In this document: one piece after another, positions 55,815 through 64,000 of the stretch | Numbering within the stretch: position 1 is the first letter of the stretch | Layout of the letters: each line of letters begins with the position of its first letter | NCBI RefSeq assembly: GCF_016056295.1 | Contig: NZ_JAECZB010000081.1 | Span: forward strand, 1 to 64,000 | DNA from: Atlanticothrix silvestris CENA357 | GTDB lineage: Bacteria > Cyanobacteriota > Cyanobacteriia > Cyanobacteriales > Nostocaceae | Direction of reading: 5' to 3' | DNA: 64,000 nt | Made by a program: the position numbers and the translations under genes | Notes under the pieces: generated by a model | Told to the model about the DNA's origin: nothing | The model's database searches: none | The model's input: the letters and a program-made list of their open reading frames with translations, nothing else

Positions 55815-56984
55815 ATGGGTGCAATTGTATTAGGATTAACACTTTTATCCTTGATAATTTGGTTGGGATTACTGTGTTTTTGGGGGCAATTTTGGCGAAC
55901 AGACCAGCAGTTAGAGATCGCAGAAACGCAGCTACAATCTTTACCTACAGTCTGTGCAGTGATTCCTGCCCGTAACGAAGCTGATTTAATCCCAACTACC
56001 ATGCGATCGCTCTTACTCCAAGATTATCCTGGTATTTTCGATGTGTTTTTAGTAGACGATCGCAGTACAGATGGTACAGCCAATTTTGCCGAAGGAGTTG
56101 CCCACGCCTTAGATAAAGCCCAGCAATTACATATTATTTTTGGCGAATCTTTACCTGCTGGTTGGTCAGGTAAACTCTGGGCTATTGAGCAAGGTATTCA
56201 ACAAGCTAAAACATTGTCACCAGACTATTTTTTACTCACCGATGCAGATATTAAGCATGATGTTAGTAATCTTCGCCGATTAATCGCCAAAGCAGAAAAA
56301 GAAGAATTAGACTTAGTTTCTGTAATGGTAAGACTTCGGTGTGAAGGCTCTTGGGAAAAATTTTTGATTCCGGCTTTTGTGTTTTTCTTTCAAAAACTCT
56401 ATCCCTTTCGCTGGGTGAATAATCCCAAAAATCAAATAGCCGCTGCGGCCGGAGGCTGTATTTTAATTCGCGCCGCAGCTTTAGAACAAATTGGTGGTAT
56501 TCAAGTTATTCGGCAAACTTTAATTGATGATTGTGCCTTAGCAAAGGCAGTAAAAGGAACTAAGAATCAAGGGCGTATCTGGTTAGGATTGAGTACTTTA
56601 ACCCGCAGCTTACGCCCTTATCCTTCTCTAACGACGATTTGGGATATGGTGGCTCGTACAGCCTATACACAACTGAATTATTCCCCTTTGTTGCTACTGG
56701 GAACTTTGATAGGAATGACCTTAATTTATTTAGTTCCGCCTCTGGCTTTGATTTTGGGTGCATTGATCGGAAATTGGGCAATCGCACTTACAGGTTTATC
56801 AGCATGGTTGCTCATGACCTGGGCATATTTGCCAACTATCCGCTTTTATCAATGTTCGTTTTGGTTAGCCTTGAGTTTACCTGCGATCGCTTTTCTTTAT
56901 ACCCTGATGACTTTAGATTCAGCCGTTCGCCATTGGCAAGGTCGCGGCGGTGCTTGGAAGGGTCGAGTTTATCCTGTTTTATAA
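55815..56984 (+). CDS. hpnB: HpnB-type hopanoid-associated glycosyltransferase
   Basis: 389 residues from ATG 55815; a GTG two codons upstream is possible. Hydrophobic ends (about 5-28 and 295-365) flank a family 2 glycosyltransferase domain with VIPARNEADLIPTT, VFLVDDRSTDGTA and LTDADIKHD (the DxD), then QTLIDDCALAKAVKG. Its divergent pairing with shc and the family match to hopene-associated glycosyltransferase HpnB place it in hopanoid tailoring; the exact sugar step is not established. Confidence 0.88.
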   Translation: MGAIVLGLTLLSLIIWLGLLCFWGQFWRTDQQLEIAETQLQSLPTVCAVIPARNEADLIPTTMRSLLLQDYPGIFDVFLVDDRSTDGTANFAEGVAHALDKAQQLHIIFGESLPAGWSGKLWAIEQGIQQAKTLSPDYFLLTDADIKHDVSNLRRLIAKAEKEELDLVSVMVRLRCEGSWEKFLIPAFVFFFQKLYPFRWVNNPKNQIAAAAGGCILIRAAALEQIGGIQVIRQTLIDDCALAKAVKGTKNQGRIWLGLSTLTRSLRPYPSLTTIWDMVARTAYTQLNYSPLLLLGTLIGMTLIYLVPPLALILGALIGNWAIALTGLSAWLLMTWAYLPTIRFYQCSFWLALSLPAIAFLYTLMTLDSAVRHWQGRGGAWKGRVYPVL

Positions 56985-57000
56985 CCGCCGATAAACGCCA

Positions 57001-57639
57001 CTACAAAGTCAACTCGTTCAGATGTACGCGCAAAATTTCCTGAATCATTTTTTGTACAGTTTCTTGACTCAAGTTGCCATCTACTCGCACAATCCGGGAT
57101 GGATAAGATGCAGCTAACTCTCCATACCCTTGTTGAACGCGCCGATGAAAAGCAATTGTCTCTTGTTCAATGCGGTCTAAACTTGCTTCGCCTCCCTTTT
57201 TGCGGGCTAGTCCTACTTCTACATCGACATCTAACCAGATAGTGAGGTCACTTGTTAACCCACCAGTAGCAATTAAGTTAAGTTGGTTGATTAAATTCAT
57301 GTCTAAGCCCCGTCCATAACCTTGGTAGGCAATGGTAGAGTCTGTGTAGCGATCACATAATATATATTTCCCTGCTGCCAAATTGGGCTTGAGTTCTTGT
57401 TCTATGTGTTGTGATCTATCAGCAGCATACAACAATAATTCTGTCACCTCAGCAATTGGTTGATTATCTGCTTTTTCTAGCAACAAACGACGCAGATGCA
57501 GCCCTAACTCTGTTCCCCCTGGTTCACGAGTGGCAATTACAGAGATACCTAAACTTTCTAACCATTGACCACAAAATTGCATTTGGCTAGTTTTGCCGCA
57601 GCCTTCTACCCCTTCAAATACGATTAATTTGCCACCCAT
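57001..57639 (-). CDS. tmk: Thymidylate kinase
   Basis: 212 residues from ATG 57639, giving the canonical beginning GGKLIVFEGVEGCGKTSQMQ. A TTG at 57684 opens a longer frame but adds no family sequence. P-loop GVEGCGKT, the DR(Y/H) motif in ILCDRYTDSTIAYQGYGRG and LDVDVEVGLARKKGG are diagnostic. It phosphorylates dTMP to dTDP. The gene ends 14 bp from the convergent hpnB gene. Confidence 0.95.
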   Translation of the reverse strand: MGGKLIVFEGVEGCGKTSQMQFCGQWLESLGISVIATREPGGTELGLHLRRLLLEKADNQPIAEVTELLLYAADRSQHIEQELKPNLAAGKYILCDRYTDSTIAYQGYGRGLDMNLINQLNLIATGGLTSDLTIWLDVDVEVGLARKKGGEASLDRIEQETIAFHRRVQQGYGELAASYPSRIVRVDGNLSQETVQKMIQEILRVHLNELTL

Positions 57640-57780
57640 GCTGTTTTTATTAAAATCTTGTCGTGTATGCGATCGATCTATCAAACTCTAATACCAGTCG
57701 GAAAAGTTTACAATGTTACATACCCCAAGTAGTCTGAATCTGCTGGAAAATATAGATATTACAGTCAAGCAGAACCAACC

Positions 57781-58098
57781 ATGACTGAAGCAAAGTCTAC
57801 TCGCACAGTGCGCCGGGGAAGAATATTTCCCGAAATCCAGTGGTCATCAGAGAACAAAGCTCAATGGAAAGCTGAAAAAGCACAATTAAAGCAGCGTTGC
57901 GAACAAATATTCCAAAAATTGCAGCCTTCTTTAATTAAGACTCACTACAACTGGTATGTAGCAGTTGAACCAGAAAGCGGAGAATATTTTATTAATGAGG
58001 ATGCATTAGCAGTTGCCCAGATGGCACATGAAAAACACCCGAATGCAAGGCTGCACGTCTTCCGCATCAATGAAACTGGGGTCTGCGGCAGGATATGA
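57781..58098 (+). CDS. Small conserved-looking protein, partner of a retropepsin-like gene
   Basis: 105 residues, no recognised domain. A Lys-rich N-terminal region TRTVRRGRIFPEIQWSSE and a helix KAQLKQRCEQIFQKL are followed by THYNWYVAVEPESGEYFI then AVAQMAHEKHPNARLHVF. The stop overlaps the ATG of the next gene (ATGA), so the two are translated together. The pairing with an aspartyl-protease-like protein suggests a toxin-antitoxin-like or regulator/protease module (inference). Confidence 0.7.
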   Translation: MTEAKSTRTVRRGRIFPEIQWSSENKAQWKAEKAQLKQRCEQIFQKLQPSLIKTHYNWYVAVEPESGEYFINEDALAVAQMAHEKHPNARLHVFRINETGVCGRI

Positions 58099-58457
58099 TT
58101 TCCGGCAACTTTGGTGATGAGGATGAATTATTTTTTGAGATAGAGTTGATAGCTGCTAACACCTTAGTAATACCAGTATTAGCACTTTTTGATACAGGTT
58201 TTTCTTGGTGGCTGGCAATTAATAACCAGGATTTAGAAGCACTTGATTGGATTTATGTAGAACAGCAAACAATGCTCACAGCCCAAGGAGAAGCAGAATT
58301 TGACATTTATTTAGGAAAAGTGCGAATTGATGGACAGGAATTTGATATTCCTGTCCATGTGGGTGAAGGAGTGTCAGAAGTTTTAATTGGTCGCCAGTGG
58401 TTAAAAACTCGACGGTTGTTGGTAGATATGCCGTCTAAGGTGTTAACGCTGGGATAA
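58095..58457 (+). CDS. Retropepsin-like aspartyl protease family protein
   Basis: 120 residues. LALFDTGFSWWLAI carries the DTG catalytic motif (Asp33) of clan AA, and VHVGEGVSEVLIGRQWL corresponds to the second conserved region with the flap-end ILIGR-type motif. It would work as a homodimer like retroviral proteases. ATGA overlap with the preceding small gene. Target unknown. Confidence 0.78.
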   Translation: MISGNFGDEDELFFEIELIAANTLVIPVLALFDTGFSWWLAINNQDLEALDWIYVEQQTMLTAQGEAEFDIYLGKVRIDGQEFDIPVHVGEGVSEVLIGRQWLKTRRLLVDMPSKVLTLG

Positions 58458-58590
58458 TAGGCGTTTTAATGTTCTCTATTGCGATTACAATTTGAAGCTA
58501 TTACCAGCTTTTACAAAGTCACCGTTTCTTATTTCGTTTTCTCACTTTACTTGGATAAGCGCTCTGCTGCCACCAGGGAATGCTGTTGTT

Positions 58591-58911
58591 TCATCTAGTG
58601 GTAACATCGGCTAAAACTGGGCGCATAAATGAGCGCTCATAACTAACAATGCATTTTGTTCGATGCCCAAATTCATACGCTTGCTGACAAGCTGGATCTT
58701 GCTTTGACTCTATCCGGTATTGCTCGTATGCTGCAAGGCTGGGAAAACTGAACAGAGCGACGGCAATATTATTAGCTCCTTCATGTGGAAGAAAGTAGCC
58801 GTGATGCTTTCCACCGAATTTTTCTACCAACGGAATCCACATACGTCCGTATGCTTCAAAATCCGAAATTTTCTCAGGGTCAATAACGTAGCGCAAATAG
58901 CAAGAAATCAT
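58591..58911 (-). CDS. NIPSNAP-family protein
   Basis: 106 residues. YLRYVIDPEKISDFEAYGRM and HHGYFLPHEGANNIAVALFS match the ferredoxin-like NIPSNAP/Dabb-type fold, ending FGHRTKCIVSYERSFMRPV. The biochemical role is not known. Complete frame, single gene. Confidence 0.83.
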   Translation of the reverse strand: MISCYLRYVIDPEKISDFEAYGRMWIPLVEKFGGKHHGYFLPHEGANNIAVALFSFPSLAAYEQYRIESKQDPACQQAYEFGHRTKCIVSYERSFMRPVLADVTTR

Positions 58912-59081
58912 ATTAATCTATTTTTATAGCAAAGATTTTACTCTACCATCTAGCGTTGTACTCCTTAAACCTGATTTCTACTTTTATTCTGCCTAGAGCC
59001 ACAAAACAGGTTTGATTACGAATTACGAATTAGTATTACGCCTATCATGACTTGTAGAAAGGGAAAAATTGGCGGCAGAAA

Positions 59082-59366
59082 ATGCGATTGATTTTATACA
59101 CTAAACCAGGATGTCATTTGTGTGAAGGCTTACAGGAAAAGTTAGAACAAATTCACAACCTCAGTTTCGAGCTTGAAGTTCGAGATATTACGACTCGTGA
59201 AGACTGGTTCGGTGCATATCAGTATGAAGTACCTGTACTTTATTTATCGAACCGCCAAGACGCCAAGAGCGCCAAGTCAGAAGATGTGAAAGAAATACCT
59301 TTGCCACGTCCTTCTCCGCGTGCTAGTGTCCAGCAATTGGAGCAAATGTTGATTAAGTATTTATAA
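59082..59366 (+). CDS. Glutaredoxin-family protein with an in-frame repeat
   Basis: 94 residues. The redox site reads YTKPGCHLCEGLQEKL (CxxC, Cys10 and Cys13 from the start). A DITTREDWFGAYQYEVPVLY segment follows, carrying the cis-proline. Residues about 56-68 (NRQDAKSAKSEDV) are encoded by CGCCAAGACGCCAAGAGCG, a dispersed repeat motif common in cyanobacterial spacers. It appears to have expanded inside the gene without breaking the frame. The C-terminal PLPRPSPRASVQQLEQML is normal. Confidence 0.83.
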   Translation: MRLILYTKPGCHLCEGLQEKLEQIHNLSFELEVRDITTREDWFGAYQYEVPVLYLSNRQDAKSAKSEDVKEIPLPRPSPRASVQQLEQMLIKYL

Positions 59367-59410
59367 CAAAGGTAAACACAAATTTTCTAAAGCTGCTTTA
59401 CACGTTTACC

Positions 59411-59536
59411 TGTAATGCTAATACATCGACTTGTTATGCTAATACATCGACTTGTAATGCCAATACAGCGACTTGTCATGCCAATGCATCCACTTGTAAT
59501 GCCAATACAGCGACTTGTAATGCCAATACAGCGACT
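59411..59536. repeat. Six 21-bp tandem repeats upstream of murE
   Basis: Units of TGTAATGCCAATACAGCGACT with small substitutions; the first two read GCTAATACATCGACT. Six units follow head to tail, ending 101 bp before the murE start. 21 bp is seven codons, and one frame would give CNANTAT repeats, but no start codon leads into it. There are no spacers, so it is not a CRISPR array. Confidence 0.8.
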
Positions 59537-59637
59537 TGTAAAAATTAACCTTTACCCTTTATTTCTGTGAGTGTATCCAATTTGAAAAAAAATAATGCAG
59601 AATAAGCGCAAGGAAAACGTGTGGCGAGGTTCATAAC

Positions 59638-61137
59638 ATGAAATTGCGGGAATTACTAGCAGCGGTAGATAGTGTTGAACAGTTGGCTAATCATCCTACT
59701 GTTGAAGATGCAGAAGTCAAAGGACTAAAAACGAACTCTCACGCTTGCGGTGCGGGAGATTTGTTTATTGGGATGCCAGGAACGCGAGTAGATGGTGGGG
59801 AATTTTGGCCAAGTGCGATCGCATCGGGGGCGGTGGCGGCGATTGTCTCTCCTGAAGCCGCCCAAAAAAATCCTCCTACAAATGATGCTGTTGTCATTAG
59901 TGCTAACAACATGACTACAGCTTGTGCCCAAATCGCCAGTGCTTTTTACGGTTATCCAGGACAAAAACTTAAATTAGTGGGTGTGACTGGTACGAATGGC
60001 AAAACCACAACTACTCACCTGATTGAATTTTTGTTGACTAAAGCTAACCTGTCTACGGCTTTAATGGGAACTCTTTATACTCGTTGGCCTGGTTTTGAGC
60101 AAACTGCCATCCACACTACGCCTTTTGCTGTGGAATTACAACAGCAGCTAGCAGAAGCTGTAAATGCTGGTTGTGAGTTTGGGGTAATGGAAGTGAGTTC
60201 TCACGCTTTAGCTCAAGGTAGAGTTTTAGGTTGTCAATTTGAGGTAAGTGTATTTAGTAATCTCACCCAAGATCACCTGGACTATCACAGCGATATGGAA
60301 GATTATTTTGCCGCCAAAGCGCTGTTATTTAGCTCTGATTATCTGAAAGGACGGGCAATCATTAATGCTGATGATGCCTATGGTAAGCGGTTAATCGCTT
60401 CGTTAAATCCTCAACAAGTTTGGAGTTACAGCGTCAACGATCGCAGTGCTGATTTGTGGATGAGTGATTTAAATTATCAACCTAACGGTGTCAGCGGTAC
60501 TTTACATACACCCAAGGGCGAAGCGGCTTTTCGATCGCCTCTCGTCGGTCAATACAATTTAGAAAATCTCTTAGCTGCGATAGGCGCAATTTTACACTTG
60601 GGTTTAGATTTGTCATTAGTGGCATCTGCAATCTCGGAGTTTCCAGGAGTCCCCGGACGTATGGAACGGGTGCAAATTACTCCTGAGCAAGATATTAGCG
60701 TGATTGTAGATTATGCCCACACTCCAGATAGTTTAGAGAACTTGCTCAAAGCTGCACGTCCATTTATCCCTGGTAAGATGATTTGCGTGTTTGGCTGCGG
60801 CGGCGATCGCGATCGCACTAAGCGCCCCAAAATGGGTAAAATTGCCGCTGACTTAGCAGATGTTGCAGTAGTTACATCAGATAACCCCCGTACCGAAGAC
60901 CCAGAACGAATTTTACAAGATGTTTTGTCTGGAATACCTGACACAGCAAAACCGACGGTAATAGGCGATCGCGCGATCGCCATTCGCACCGCTATTTTAC
61001 AAGCACAACCCGGTGATGGAGTTTTACTCGCTGGCAAAGGTCACGAAGACTACCAAATTCTCGGTACTGAAAAAATTCACTTTGACGACCGCGAACACGC
61101 ACGGGACGCTTTACAAGAAAGATTAGGGGCTAGGTAG
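59638..61137 (+). CDS. murE: UDP-MurNAc-L-Ala-D-Glu:meso-DAP ligase
   Basis: 499 residues. The Mur ligase ATP site GVTGTNGKTTTTH lies at 115-127. HTTPF, MEVSSHALAQGRV, the carboxylated-lysine region SDMEDYFAAK and DYAHTPDSLENLL are all present. The DNPR motif (Asp415-Arg418) selects meso-diaminopimelate. It adds the third residue to the peptidoglycan stem peptide in the cytoplasm. An AT-rich leader and the 21-bp repeat array precede it. Confidence 0.96.
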   Translation: MKLRELLAAVDSVEQLANHPTVEDAEVKGLKTNSHACGAGDLFIGMPGTRVDGGEFWPSAIASGAVAAIVSPEAAQKNPPTNDAVVISANNMTTACAQIASAFYGYPGQKLKLVGVTGTNGKTTTTHLIEFLLTKANLSTALMGTLYTRWPGFEQTAIHTTPFAVELQQQLAEAVNAGCEFGVMEVSSHALAQGRVLGCQFEVSVFSNLTQDHLDYHSDMEDYFAAKALLFSSDYLKGRAIINADDAYGKRLIASLNPQQVWSYSVNDRSADLWMSDLNYQPNGVSGTLHTPKGEAAFRSPLVGQYNLENLLAAIGAILHLGLDLSLVASAISEFPGVPGRMERVQITPEQDISVIVDYAHTPDSLENLLKAARPFIPGKMICVFGCGGDRDRTKRPKMGKIAADLADVAVVTSDNPRTEDPERILQDVLSGIPDTAKPTVIGDRAIAIRTAILQAQPGDGVLLAGKGHEDYQILGTEKIHFDDREHARDALQERLGAR

Positions 61138-61159
61138 GAGGGAGGGGATGAACAATCTT

Positions 61160-61240
61160 GGGAAAAGGTTAAAGGGTAAAGGGTAAAGGGTAAAGGATGA
61201 AGAAACAAACCCTTTCCCCCTTTCCCTTTACCCTTCTTCC
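61160..61240. repeat. AAAGGGT heptamer tract and its complement
   Basis: GGGTAAAGGGTAAAGGGTAA lies in about 61173-61192. It is followed after about 20 bp by CCCTTTCCCCCTTTCCCTTT, so the two can form a long hairpin. This is a heptanucleotide STRR typical of Nostocales. Confidence 0.7.
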
Positions 61241-61350
61241 TTATGCCCTATTTATGTTTTGAAGTGGCTTTTTTGTGAAAAACTGACACATAAAGGTGAA
61301 AATCGATACATTGTTATTTGTGCGTTGTCCTTGTTGGTTGTGCTTGACTC

Positions 61351-62868
61351 ATGAATGATTCTCCGCGTCAGGATCTGTCTTTATATCATTTGGCTTTGGG
61401 AGTGGAAGCGCCTCCTCAACCATTGCCTCTCAATCCTGCTACCCTGCTATCACTGGTAAGGTCACAAATAGATTTACTAATTGAGCAGCAGATTGCCGCA
61501 ACTTTCTGGGTTAAGTTACCACCTGGAAAAATTTGGCGCGCAGAATTAGTGCGTTACCAATTCTCAATAGGTGCGTCTGCTACGATCTATAATTGCCAAG
61601 TTGGAGAAAGAGGAATAGGCAAAAGCAAGGAAATAGAAAACTCAAATCCTCCTAAAGGATTGCAGCCTAGTTTTTCCCAAAGTCGTAACAATCAGGGGCA
61701 ATGGAGAAATGTACAAGAAGAACTCATCTCACCATTGCATGATATTCGTGTGCAATTATTATCGCAAAGGCAACTACGACGGGAATACTTTCTGATAGTG
61801 TTATCGCCACAGTTTTGTAGTTTAATTTTGGCTCATCGACCGATTAAAAAACGCCAAAACCAAATTTTGAGGAAGGTTAACACTAAGAAAACTCTGCCTT
61901 TGCTGACTATGACCACTACTGAAGGACAAGTTATTCAGCGAGTTTTAAGTGGTATCAAGCAGGTAACTTCAGCGGAGTTTTCTGCAATAATTAAACCTGC
62001 TGATTTGATTTGCTCCAGTGTATCTGAGCCAACTCTGATCAATCATCTGTTAGCAAAACAACTACAGCGACAGGATGAAATTAGCCGTCAACACAAAACT
62101 GCGCGGATTGCTAAGATGCAGCAGCAAAATCAAAAGCTGCGTCAAAAAGACCAACTCAAAGATAAATATTTAAGTAATGTGTGTCAGGAAATGCGTACAC
62201 CTTTGACGCACATGAAGACTGCACTCTCACTATTAAATTCTCCGACTCTTAAGCCACCGCAACGACAACGTTATTTACAAATGCTCAATACCCAGTGCGA
62301 TCGCCAAAGTACTTTGATCACTGGTCTGTTGGATATGGTGGATCTGGAGCATAATTTAGAAAAAACAACTTTAGAGTTAGTCAACCTTACAGATGTTGTG
62401 CCTGGGATAGTCAGTACCTACCAACCTTTAGCCAAAGAAAAAGGCATCACATTAGCCTACACTGTATCAACTGAACTTCCACCTGTTTGGTGTGTGGTGA
62501 GTAGGCTAAGACAGATAGTAATTAATCTGCTACATAACAGCATTAAGTTTACCCCCAATGGTGGTCAGGTGTGGGTCAAAGCCCATGTGAGAGGCGATCA
62601 TGTCCAATTAGAATTCCGCGATACAGGTATTGGTATTGCTGAAAGTGAAATTCCTAAAATCTTTGACTGCTTTTATCGGGTACGTTCTGGAGTCAGTGAA
62701 GATCTTGGCGGTGCTGGGTTAGGATTAACAATTGTCAAACGCTTATTGTGGCGTTGTGGTGGTTCTATTTATGTTAAAAGTAAGCTGGATGAAGGTTCTA
62801 CTTTTACAGTGCAGTTAGTAACTGCCCGCGACACACCCAAAGCGATCGCCACAGAACAACCGACTTAA
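61351..62868 (+). CDS. Sensor histidine kinase lacking the H-box histidine
   Basis: 505 residues. The N-terminal 220 residues resemble the DICT-type sensory region (LLEQQIAATFWVKL-like, LRREYFLIVLSPQF), though I am not certain. A coiled segment (245-275) leads into an H box that reads NVCQEMRTPLTHMKT where SHELRTPL is expected: Gln279 occupies the phospho-acceptor position. The ATPase core is normal: N box LLHNSIKFTPNG, G1 FRDTGIGIAESEIPKIF, G2 GGAGLGLTIVKRL. It may act as a phosphatase or binding partner, or be a family-wide variant. It ends 4 bp into the convergent gene. Confidence 0.85.
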   Translation: MNDSPRQDLSLYHLALGVEAPPQPLPLNPATLLSLVRSQIDLLIEQQIAATFWVKLPPGKIWRAELVRYQFSIGASATIYNCQVGERGIGKSKEIENSNPPKGLQPSFSQSRNNQGQWRNVQEELISPLHDIRVQLLSQRQLRREYFLIVLSPQFCSLILAHRPIKKRQNQILRKVNTKKTLPLLTMTTTEGQVIQRVLSGIKQVTSAEFSAIIKPADLICSSVSEPTLINHLLAKQLQRQDEISRQHKTARIAKMQQQNQKLRQKDQLKDKYLSNVCQEMRTPLTHMKTALSLLNSPTLKPPQRQRYLQMLNTQCDRQSTLITGLLDMVDLEHNLEKTTLELVNLTDVVPGIVSTYQPLAKEKGITLAYTVSTELPPVWCVVSRLRQIVINLLHNSIKFTPNGGQVWVKAHVRGDHVQLEFRDTGIGIAESEIPKIFDCFYRVRSGVSEDLGGAGLGLTIVKRLLWRCGGSIYVKSKLDEGSTFTVQLVTARDTPKAIATEQPT

Positions 62869-63956
62869 CAAGGTAAATAAATACTGACAGTAGTTCTTTT
62901 TTCAGGAATGCTTTCTATGATTAATTCACCACCATATAGTTTAACTATATGCTGAACAATAGTCAGTCCTAATCCAGAACCTTGTTGCTCATAAGACTTG
63001 CGATCAAATTGTACAAAAGCGCCTATTCGCTCAATTTTGTCGTTTGTCATTCCTTTGCCATGATCTATTACATATAAGCTAAATTTACGATCACTGAAAT
63101 TGCTAATTACTCTAACTTCGCTACCAAGTAAAGAAAATTTAAATGCATTGTCGATTAATTCTTCAATGACCTTAATAAACTTCTGTTCTGGTATTTCTAC
63201 AGTAGATTCTTGAAGTTCAAGCTTCAAATCTTTTTCTCTATTAAACTCTTTTGCTTTTTTGCCAGAAACATCATTAATAATTGCTTGAGTAAGACATTTA
63301 TCTGATTTTTCTCGAATGTGGCGAATTTTTTTTTGATCTCTAATAACTAATTCTAAATTACTATAGATTAAAAATCTTTGAGTTAATTTATGCAAACGAT
63401 TTGCAGAAGTGTAAATTGATTCTGCAATTTCAACTTCTTCAGATTCATCAATTAAATCACGATTGTTCATTAGTAACTGCGACATACCTAGAATACCGTT
63501 CAAAGGTGTGTTGAGTTCATGAGGTAGTGAGTGAGCAATATTTATGCGTAATTCATCTAATTTAGCTTGAGACTGGCGCTCTACCGCAGCTTGTTTTTCT
63601 AAACGGGTAGTAATTGCATTTAGTAGTTCTTCAGGTGTGAATGGTTTTGTTAAATAATCATCAGCACCAAGCACCATACCGTGACGAAAATCAGAACGCT
63701 CTGCTTTAGCAGTGAGAAAAATCACAGGAATATTAGTAGTTATTTCATCTTGACGCAAAGCAGATAATACGCCGTAACCGTCTAATTCTGGCATCATGAT
63801 GTCACAGATAATTAGATTTGGTAGTTTAGCTTTGGCAATTTTTAGCCCAATCTGGCCGTTTGGTGCTGTCAAAGCCTCAAACTCTGAAAGAATGAGAATT
63901 TCTTGAATATTTTCTCTAATTTGAGGTTCGTCTTCTATTACTAAAATTGTGTTCAT
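62865..63956 (-). CDS. Response regulator-histidine kinase hybrid
   Basis: 363 residues. A receiver domain at 1-120 has Asp52 in IICDIMMPELDG and Lys104 in YLTKPF. A linker follows, then a HisKA H box ARS-like SLPHELNTPLNGILG with His146. The ATPase domain has IDNAFKFSLLGSEV (N box), VIDHGKGMTND (G1) and QGSGLGLTIVQHI (G2). The layout (REC first, kinase after) fits an output-type hybrid that receives a phosphoryl group and signals on. ATG at 63956; convergent with the other kinase, overlapping by 4 bp. Confidence 0.93.
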   Translation of the reverse strand: MNTILVIEDEPQIRENIQEILILSEFEALTAPNGQIGLKIAKAKLPNLIICDIMMPELDGYGVLSALRQDEITTNIPVIFLTAKAERSDFRHGMVLGADDYLTKPFTPEELLNAITTRLEKQAAVERQSQAKLDELRINIAHSLPHELNTPLNGILGMSQLLMNNRDLIDESEEVEIAESIYTSANRLHKLTQRFLIYSNLELVIRDQKKIRHIREKSDKCLTQAIINDVSGKKAKEFNREKDLKLELQESTVEIPEQKFIKVIEELIDNAFKFSLLGSEVRVISNFSDRKFSLYVIDHGKGMTNDKIERIGAFVQFDRKSYEQQGSGLGLTIVQHIVKLYGGELIIESIPEKRTTVSIYLPC

Positions 63957-64000
63957 TTAAGGATGATAAAGATAGAGATATTAGTTGATTACACTATCTC

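Noticed and set aside
59411-59536. CRISPR-like array
   Set aside because: Units abut without spacers and vary in sequence; no cas gene is present.

Overview
The window is chromosomal DNA of a filamentous cyanobacterium, most likely Nostocales. The evidence is the dense scatter of GCGATCGC (HIP1) octamers, heptanucleotide-type short tandem repeats, a cyanobacterial caspase/WD40 giant protein, a PAO/Tic55-type Rieske oxygenase, hopanoid genes, and a sugar-uptake locus whose order recalls frtRABC-glcP-oprB of Nostoc/Anabaena. I cannot name the species. Disrupted genes are unusually frequent: parts of about eleven loci carry stops, deletions, frameshifts or insertions. This points to an eroding genome, possibly of a host-associated strain (inference).

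Layout. 1-294: 3' end of an IS630-type transposase. 405-5525: caspase-nSTAND-WD40 protein with 14 WD units. 6.2-7.0 kb: SMR exporter and a 33-residue membrane peptide. 7.0-12.7 kb: decayed sugar-uptake region. The LacI-type regulator with two palindromic operators and the permease are intact. The binding protein, ATPase, sugar porter and porin are wrecked by a fused deletion, a 174-bp MITE, nonsense codons and an internal deletion. 12.7-20.4 kb: SnoaL-like protein, FAD monooxygenase, Rieske oxygenase, Lin0512 protein, S66 carboxypeptidase, Uma2 protein, a VapBC-type pair and a Yip1 protein. 20.5-23.3 kb: unknown membrane-anchored protein, a duplicated fragment of the S66 gene, and a GC-rich foreign gene abutting a truncated membrane-protein gene.

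23.3-33.2 kb: PaaK-like adenylate-forming enzyme, two tandem Ser/Thr kinases, a DIP1984 protein followed by a GC-rich structured stretch, then dnaK-dnaJ. 33.5-37.2 kb: M28 peptidase and an AT-rich type II restriction-modification system. Its methyltransferase is split by a frameshift, and its endonuclease is interrupted by a second, 173/174-identical copy of the same MITE. 37.2-44.2 kb: bestrophin, a ruined serine-hydrolase gene, a ComFB-like protein, a renalase-like oxidoreductase, YaaW and an IctB/O-antigen-ligase-like membrane protein. 44.6-48.9 kb: persulfide-dioxygenase remnant, PTP-like phosphatase, an attC-like site next to a GNAT gene, an ArsR regulator, an intact IS5-family element (911 bp, TAA duplication) and a parvulin.

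49.3-64 kb: two FAD oxidoreductases, a PstS-like gene with one nonsense codon in its export region, divergent shc and hpnB for hopanoids, tmk, a two-gene retropepsin-like module, a NIPSNAP protein, a glutaredoxin-like protein, a 21-bp tandem repeat upstream of murE, and two convergent signalling proteins. One of these is a histidine kinase lacking the H-box histidine.

The most notable observations are the MITE pair, which disrupts two unrelated genes with 4-bp duplications and whose removal restores both frames exactly, the stepwise decay of the sugar locus, and the attC-like site. No CRISPR array, tRNA or rRNA was seen.
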